Below, piece by piece: positions 17,428 through 26,400 of a stretch of DNA of 30,189 bases. Under the pieces are notes generated by a model. The model worked only from the letters and a program-made list of their open reading frames with translations. It was not told the origin of the DNA and did no database searches. Origin of the DNA: a virus; the IMG/VR virus record IMGVR_UViG_3300032050_000572, positions 1-30,189 of that record; one strand, 5' to 3'. The first letter of the stretch is position 1; every line of letters starts with the position of its first letter. Made by a program: the position numbers and the translations under genes.

Positions 17428-20400
17428 ATGGCAGATACAAGAATCAAAATCAACTCTATTGTTGAAAATCAACTTCCATTATTTGTACGCGATGAGTATC
17501 CTCTTGTCGCGGAATTTCTATCTCAGTATTATAAATCACTCGATGCTAAGGGAGGAGTATCTGATATACTTCAGAACATAGATCAATATGTAAAATTGGA
17601 AAATTTAACCAATCTTACAGATTCTACTGTTCTAATTAATGACATCGATTCTTTGGGAGATGTTATTGAGGTAGAATCCACATATGGATTTCCTGATAGT
17701 TATGGATTGATTCAAATTGATTCTGAAATAATTACCTATACTGGAATAACAACAAATCAATTTGTTGGGTGCGCTAGAGGATTTAGTGGTATTACAACAT
17801 ATCAAGGAAATACTAATTTAGATCAACTTATATTCTCTCAATCAGGAATAGCAACACATGCTAGTGGATCTACAGTAAGTAATTTAAGTATAAGATTTCT
17901 TAAAGACTTTTTCAACAAAATAAAAAAACAAGTTGTTCCTGGATTTGAAGGTAGAGAATTTTATGAGAATTTAAACGAAGAACTTTTCATTACAAATTCA
18001 AAAGATTTTTATACTTCAAAAGGAACTGATCAATCGTACAAAATTTTATTCAAAGCCCTATATGGAGTAGACGTTGAAGTAATAAAACCAAAAGATTATT
18101 TAATTGAGCCTTCAAATGCTCAGTATAGAGTAGTTAGAAATTTAGTTGTAGAGTCTCTAGAAGGCGAAGATCTAAGCGAACTATTGAATAGAACGATATA
18201 TCAGGAACAAGGTGATCTTTACAATGGAGCAAATGGTGTTGTCAATAATATAGAAAAGATTTTAAGAGATGGAAAAGAATATTATGTTCTTAGTCTTGAT
18301 TATGATTACCAAAAAGATATTGGACTCAATGGATCTATATTTGGAGAATTTTCGATACACCCAAGAACAAAAATACTCAATAATGTTTCAATAGGAGCCA
18401 CATTTATTGATGTAGATTCTACAGTATCATTTCCCACTGAAGCAATTTTATATACCAAATTGGACAATGGAACTACAGTTTCTATTGGATACTCTGGTAA
18501 AAGTTTAACTCAGCTGTATAATTGCTATGGAATAGATCAAAATATTCCTGCAGGATCCGACTTAAATGTGGACGCATATGCTTATGGATATGGAAAAAAT
18601 AACCAAATAATAAAGTTTAGAGTAACAGGGGTCCTTTCTGATTTAGATATCATTGATAACACTTATTATTTTGCAAAAAATGATACCGTAAGAATTAAAA
18701 CTTTAGGATATGACTCTAAAAAGTTTAGAGATAATAATTGGATCTTTAATATATGCCCAAGTTATACAATAAAATCTTTAGATCTTATCGATTCTACAGA
18801 TTATACTTATAGATTGGCAACAATAGATCAAAATATTTTCAACATTGGGGACATTCTAGAATTATTGTTGACTGATGGTTCTATCATAAAAACAACAATT
18901 TATTCGATAGAAAATAGAAATTCTTGCATAATTAAAGGGCAAGGGTTAATACCACCAACTAATTTAATAGTTAATGTAAAAAAATCTCTTTCAAGAGTAA
19001 ATTCAACAAATCAACCAGAACTAAGTCTCTATACTACAAATATACAAAATGTATATACGGATTTGGATTCTACATTTGTAACTTCCCCATCATTACCAAC
19101 TTATCATGAAGAACCACTCAACATTAATGATCTATCAGTTACTTTTTCTGGTTCTTTTTCTGGAGAAGAATTAAGAATTGTTAGACATGGATTTTATACC
19201 GGAGAAGCAATCTGGTATAATGAGTCTGACGAGAATAATAGATTGGATATTCTTAATGGCATATATTATGTCAAAAAAATTGATGAGGATACAATAAAGT
19301 TATCCAAAAGTAGATCTAATATAGACAATAATAAATTTGTAAGTGTTAATGGAACTGTCGTAAACAATAAGTTTGAATATTACAAATTCAATTCACAGAA
19401 AGTTGAACCTCAAAAAATTATAAGAAAAATATCAGATCCCGAAGACGATGGCAATATTTACGAAACTTTGCCTGGAGCAATTGGAATTTTAGTTAATGGT
19501 GTTGAAGTATTAAATTACAAATCTTCTGATAGTATTTTTTATGGAGAACTAGAAGAAATTATCGTCTCTGGTGGAGGATACGATTATGATGTAGTAAATC
19601 CCCCAATTTTACAAATAACAGATAAAATTGGTGTTGGCGCAACTGGATTTTGTTCAGTTGTCGGAACCTTAGAAAGAATTGATATTATAGATCCTGGGTT
19701 TGATTATATATCAGAACCAATTATAACTATTAGCGGTTTAAATGGGCAGGAAGCAACTGCCAAAGCAACTTTAACTTCATTTGAGCATTATGTTGATTTT
19801 AATTCATCATCAAATGCCAACATGGTAGACTTGTCAAATAATACTATAGCATTTTCAACTTATCATAAATTTAGAGATTCTGAAAGGGTTATTTACAGAA
19901 CAGATAAGCAGCAATCTGTTGGCGGATTGACTACAGATTCTCAATATTATGTTTATGTAGAGGACGCATATACAGTCAAATTACATAAAACTCAAAATGA
20001 TGCCATTATCGGAATTAATACTGTCAATTTGACATCATATGGTATTGGTAATCATAGATTCAGATCATATTCACCAAAAAATAGAATTGGATTTATTAAT
20101 ATTTTAAACGCTGGATATAATTTTACCAATAGAAAAATATCAGTTACTAGATCTGGAATCAACACATATTCAAATGAAATTTCTGCAAAAAATCATGGGT
20201 ATAATGAGGGAGATATCATAACTTATGAGTCAATAAACCCTATTGGTGGATTATCAACTTCTAAAAAATACTTTGTATCTAAAATTGACGATGATAAATT
20301 TAAGTTATCTGAAGTGGGAATTGGAAGTACATTATCTAGATATTTCTATGAAACAAATCAATTTGTCAATTTGACATCAAATAATGATGATAATCATTAC

Positions 20401-23400
20401 TTTAACTACCCACCTATTGAAATTTTAATCAATGGTGTGATAGGAGTTTCTACAAAATCTGGACAAGATTTTAATGCTAAAATTAGACCTATTATTTTAG
20501 GGGAAATTAAATCAGTTTTCTTAGATTCTGGTGGAGTTGGATATGGTTGTTCCGATATTATTGGATATAATAGACAACCCCAAATTACTCTTGTTAATGG
20601 CGATGGTGCGGAAATAACACCAATTGTTTCAAATGGAAAAATTGTTGATGTCTTAGTCAATAATTCTGGCGCAAATTATAATTCGACTCCAGAAATAATT
20701 TATTATGGAGACGGTTATTCTTCTTTAATGACTCCAATAATTAATGATGGAAAATTAACAGAAGTGAAAGTAATTAATGGTGGAGTTGGATTTAATACTT
20801 CAAATACAACAGCGATTGTATTGTCTAGAGGGCAAGAAGCAAAATTTGAGGCAAAGATTAAAGAATGGACAATTAATTTATTTGAAAAATTATACCAAAA
20901 TAATAAAATCTCAAATGATGACGGGATAGTAGATTCTGGTCTTAATAGTGACTATGGATTACAATATACTCACATATATTCACCAAGAAGCTTAAGAAAA
21001 ACATTATTGTCTTCAAGATTTGTTGATGGCAATTTAAATTATACACCAGATTTAATTCTGATTAATGATAAGGAAGTTAAATCTTCATCTCACTCACCAA
21101 TTATTGGGTGGGCATATGACGGAAATCCAATTTATGGTCCTTATGGATTTACTAAAGTTGGATCTAGATCTGGAACAGTTAAGCAAATGATATCTGGATA
21201 TGAAATAATACAGAATTTGCCCACTACTAGACCAAGTTTAGATTTATATCCAAAAGGATTCTTTGTTCAGGATTATGAATTTAAAGCAAAAGGAGATTTG
21301 GACGAATATAATGGAAGATGGTGTATAACTCCCGAATATCCCAATGGTGTTTATGCATATTTCTCTACGATCAATTCTGATACTGTAGAATCTTCTGGAG
21401 TATTTAAAAACTACAAAAAACCCGAATTCCCATATCTAATAGGAAATAAATTTAGATCCAAACCAATAGAATATAATTTTACAAGATATGCTAATCAAGA
21501 TAGTATAGATTTAAGTGGAACATATTGGTTTAGAAATACAACACCATATGGACTTACAAATGAAAACACTTTTTATGATTATTTAATAAAACCTTCAAAT
21601 ATACAAAATCAAACTTCCAAAATTAAGTTTGCAACTAAAGGTGCGGTAGAATCTGTAGGAATTGTTAGTGGAGGAATCAATTATAACGTTGGAGATTTGG
21701 TAGTATTTGATAACACAGAAACTGGTGGAAGAGGAGCTTCAGCCAGAGTTTCTTTGGTTAAAGGAAATGAAATCCAAGAAATATCATGCTCTACTAATAA
21801 AATTGAAAATATAGAGTTTTCTCCATATCTAACGTTAGGTAGTTTCATAGGATTCTCAAGTTTGCCCCATGGATTTAAAAATTCTGATTATGTTTATATA
21901 ACAGGAATCAATACAACTACTACAAGTTTAAAAAATTTATATGAAGTTGGTGTTAGATCGGAAACATTTAAATTAATATCTGGAATTGGAAGTGCAGCTG
22001 CAACTGGTATTGTTACATATTTTAATATTTCAGGATCTCTAATTTATCCAAATATTAGAGAAAATGATGTATTAGGAATAGGTACCGAAAAAGTAAAAGT
22101 ATTGTCCGTCGATATAAAATCTTCAAGAATTAAAGTATTAAGGCAGTATGATAATACTGTCGGATCTGCACATACATCTTTAACGCCCCTATACGAAAAT
22201 TCAAGAAAGTTTACCATTAATGTTGGTTATAATACTTCTAACCAGTATAGAGTAAACAGGGAAATTTATTTTAATCCTTCAGAATCGCTTGGAATTGGTA
22301 TAACTGGAACATATACTGCATACATTTCAAATCCAGGTAGTGGAAGTTCTACTGTAACTATTCCAGTAAGGTCAATTTACTATGAGAATCATGGATTGGA
22401 AACTGGAGATAGACTAGTCTATTTTTCTAACGGAGGAACACCAGTATCCGTTTCAACAAATGGATCTTCTAGTTTCCAACTATTAGATAATCAAATAGTT
22501 TATTCTGTAAGGATTAATAATGATTTAATAGGAATATCAACTCTTAAAGTTGGTGTTGGGTCAACAGGAACTTATGTTGGTATTGATAGCAGCAAACCTA
22601 CAAGTATTTTATACTTTACTGGCATAGGTACTGGAACAATACATAGCTTTAGAACAAATTATGACAACGTTGTTATTGGTTCTGGAATTAAAAATATTGT
22701 CACCATTTCTACTGCGTCAACGCACGGTTTAAACATAAAAGACTCAGTTTATATCAATTCTTCTCCAGGAATATCAACAACTATTGTAGTCAAGTATAAT
22801 GATTACAATAGAAGACTGATAGTAAATCCAAGATCTTTTGTTTCTTCGGATGTTGATATTGTCAATGATATTATTACAATTAATAATCATGGATATAATA
22901 ATGGACAAAAGATAATTCATACATCTACTTCTCCATGTACAGGATTAACTAATGAGCAAATTTATTATGCAGTAGTTTTAGATGAAAACAAAATTAAACT
23001 ATCCGAAAATTATTATGAATCAGTATCTTCAAAACCTTCAATAGTAAGTATTGGAAGCTCCTCTTTTGGAACATTATCGCCAATAAACCCAGAATTGGCA
23101 ATTTTAAAAGGATCTTCTGTTATTTTTGATTTGTCAGATTCTTCTCTTTCTTATAGCAAAAATTCTACTTTATATCCTGCGTTTGAACTGAATTTCTATC
23201 TAGATAAAAATTTCAAAAATAAATTTGAAACTTCTCAGTTATCCAACGAATTTGAAATTTATAGGGAAGGAGTTGTTGGTATTGATCCAACAGCTAACGT
23301 AAAAATTAATGCAACACAAAATTTCCCGCAGACAATATATTACAAATTGGATGTTGTAAATATTGACAATATCCCAGTAGAAAAATCACAGATAATAATT

Positions 23401-26400
23401 GATGCAGAATATATTAAAGAGGGAAATACAATATATCGATATGAAAGTGAATATACTGGAACATATAAAATTTCGGGAATTGGATCTACTACATTTAGTT
23501 TTAGTATGCCAACTGTTCCTGAAAAAAATATTTACAGAAAAAATGAAGGATTATTTGAATATTATACTGACTCAAAAACTTCATATGGTGAAATTTATGC
23601 ACTAGATGTTGATACTACTGGATCTCAGTACGAAAAACTTCCAGGAATTTCTACCATTGTAAGTGAAAAGGGAACTGGAGCTGTCCTCTTGCCATACAGT
23701 TCAAGTATTGGGCAAGTTAAAACGTCAATAATAAATGATATTGGTTATGATTATTATGCTGATACTACAATTAGACCGTTAGCAAAACTACCAGAAATAT
23801 TAAAAATTTCAACTTTAACTTCTTTTGAAAAGATTGGTATAACTTCTGCTGGTATAAATTATGCAGTTTCACCAGACCTTTTGGTAATAGACGGATTAAC
23901 TAGAAAAATTGTTGATGATGTTGATTTGTTCTATAAAGTAGGTGATACAGAAGTTACTATTCTCAAAAATACAACAGGAATTAGTAACGTTCCTCCAATT
24001 ATTATTCCTGTAAATAATTGCAATGGAGTTGGAATATCGTCAATTGGATACAATCCATTGACAAATTATGTCACTGTTGGACTTGCAGTTAGTTACAGCA
24101 ATGCTTCAGACTTCCCATTCTCTGTTGGAGATAAAGTTCTAATTGAGAACATTAGTGTTGGTCTAGGATCTACAGGAAGAGGTTATAATTCCTCACAATA
24201 CTCTTATGGATTATTCCCTGTTGTAGCAGTATCTCCAAATATAGGAGGCATTAATGCTACTGTCACATATGATCTTACCGAATATATTTCATCAGGGCAA
24301 GTTCCTGGAAGATATGATCCTATAAATTCAAAGGGTAGGATAATCCCAGAAAAACATTTTCCAAAGTTTGACGCAATTCTATCAAAAAATAATTTTATTA
24401 AGGGAGAGACTGTAGTATCAGATGATTCAATCGGAATAGTTGAAAATTGGGATCAAAAAAATGAAATTCTAAAAGTTTCCACAAACAAAGAATTTTATAC
24501 AAATACTGTATTGAGAGGTTTATCTTCAAAATCTCAAGGATTAATATCAAATAAAGAGTCTTTTGAGGCAACTTATGAAATTGATTCTTCTTCTATTGTA
24601 ACTAAAGGGTGGGAGAGACAAACTGGATTCTTAAACAGCAGTCTACAAAAAATTCATGATAATGACTATTATCAATATTTTTCATACTCATTGAAATCAG
24701 AAATACCATATGAAACCTGGAATACACCAGTAAGTAATTTAAATCACGTTGTTGGATACAAGAAATTTAGCGATCTTGTTATAGAAACAAGAGATTTGGA
24801 TTATGTTGGCATACAAACCTCTCAAGATAATGGAGATTTTTATGGAATCTGCGATTTTTCTTCTACAATTAATCTAAATCACATTTACGATTATGATTTA
24901 GTTTTTGAAGAAACGATCAATAATGATAATAATATAATTTCAACTGATATAGTCTTTACATCGAAAGAGATACAAGATTATCTCCAATCAATAGGAAATA
25001 GAGTATTAGAGATAGATGATTTTAGTGACACATTCAAGAGTGTTCCTAGATCAACTCCATTTTCTATTGTTGATACATTTAGAATGAATGACTCCAGATC
25101 TAGAAAATATATTACATATGTAAGAGATAAGAGATTTAGTTCGGATAGACAAATTCTATTAGTTTCTTTACTATATGATAATGATTTTGGGTATTTAAAT
25201 CAATACGGAAGAGTCGAAAGTTATCTAGAAGATCTGGGATCATTTGACTTCACTGTAAATGGCGATGAGGGCAATTTACTATTTTATCCTTCTAAGTATA
25301 CAGTTAATGACTATAATATTAGTCTTCTGTCATTTAATTTAAAAGACGACGTTACAGCAACTTCTACCTCTTATTTTGGAGATATTATAAGATTATCGAC
25401 CAGTAATGTTAATGCTTCTTCGTCCACTCCCTCAACAATCGTATCGATAGCATCTACATATCGTTCAACAAAAATATTAGTACAAATAGAATCTAATAAT
25501 GACATATATGAATACGATGAACTAACTGCTATTCACGATGGAACAAATGTAGATCTCTTAGAATATGGTCAAATTACAAATCACTCAAGAAATGCATATG
25601 CAAGTAGTGGTCTGGGTACATATAATGCATATTTGTCTGGTCCTGGACTAATAGTAGAATTTATACCAAATCCAGGAGTAGCTGCAACCATAAACACTAT
25701 GGCAATATCTTTTGCGGCAAATACAAGTGGTTCTGTTGGTACAGGAACTGCAATATTGAGCACATCTTCATTAAGTTCTAATTATGTCTCTATAGCTTCT
25801 ACATCTGCCCCAACTCAAAACTTAGTTTCAAGTTATTCTAGTGATTATTCTGGTGCATATTATATTGCTTCTGTCGAAGATACAACCAATAGTAGATATC
25901 AGATTTCAGAATTGGTTGTTGTTGATGAGACAGTTTTCAATACAACCTCAATTACAGAATTTGGAATTGTAGAAACTCATAGTGGACTTGGAACTTTTGG
26001 ATCTGACATTTCAGGAAATCAAACTAATTTATACTTTACGCCAAATCCAAATATTAATGCACAGGTTAGAATATTCCAAGTTGCAATGAAACCATTGGAT
26101 GAGGGAATAGCAACAAATAATATTGATTTGAATAATGGATTTATAAAGAGTAATTATGGATCATATGAAGGTACTGAAAGAGATGTTAGAAGATCTTTTG
26201 AATTAACTAGCAGCGGTAGAGAAATCTTTAAGCGTTATTTTGACGGCACCGATTCAAGCGTTGTTAATATTACAAATAATACTATAAGAATTCCAGAACA
26301 TTATTTTGTTACTGGCGAAGAACTCCAATATTCTTCTCCTGGAATTGGAAATACTCAATCTATTGGAATTACAACTGCAATATCAATTCCCGGAATAGGA

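Noticed and set aside
20406-20660. Minus-strand frame and other short frames within the giant gene
   Set aside because: They lie inside a continuous 3987-codon frame with consistent domain repeats, so they are chance frames.
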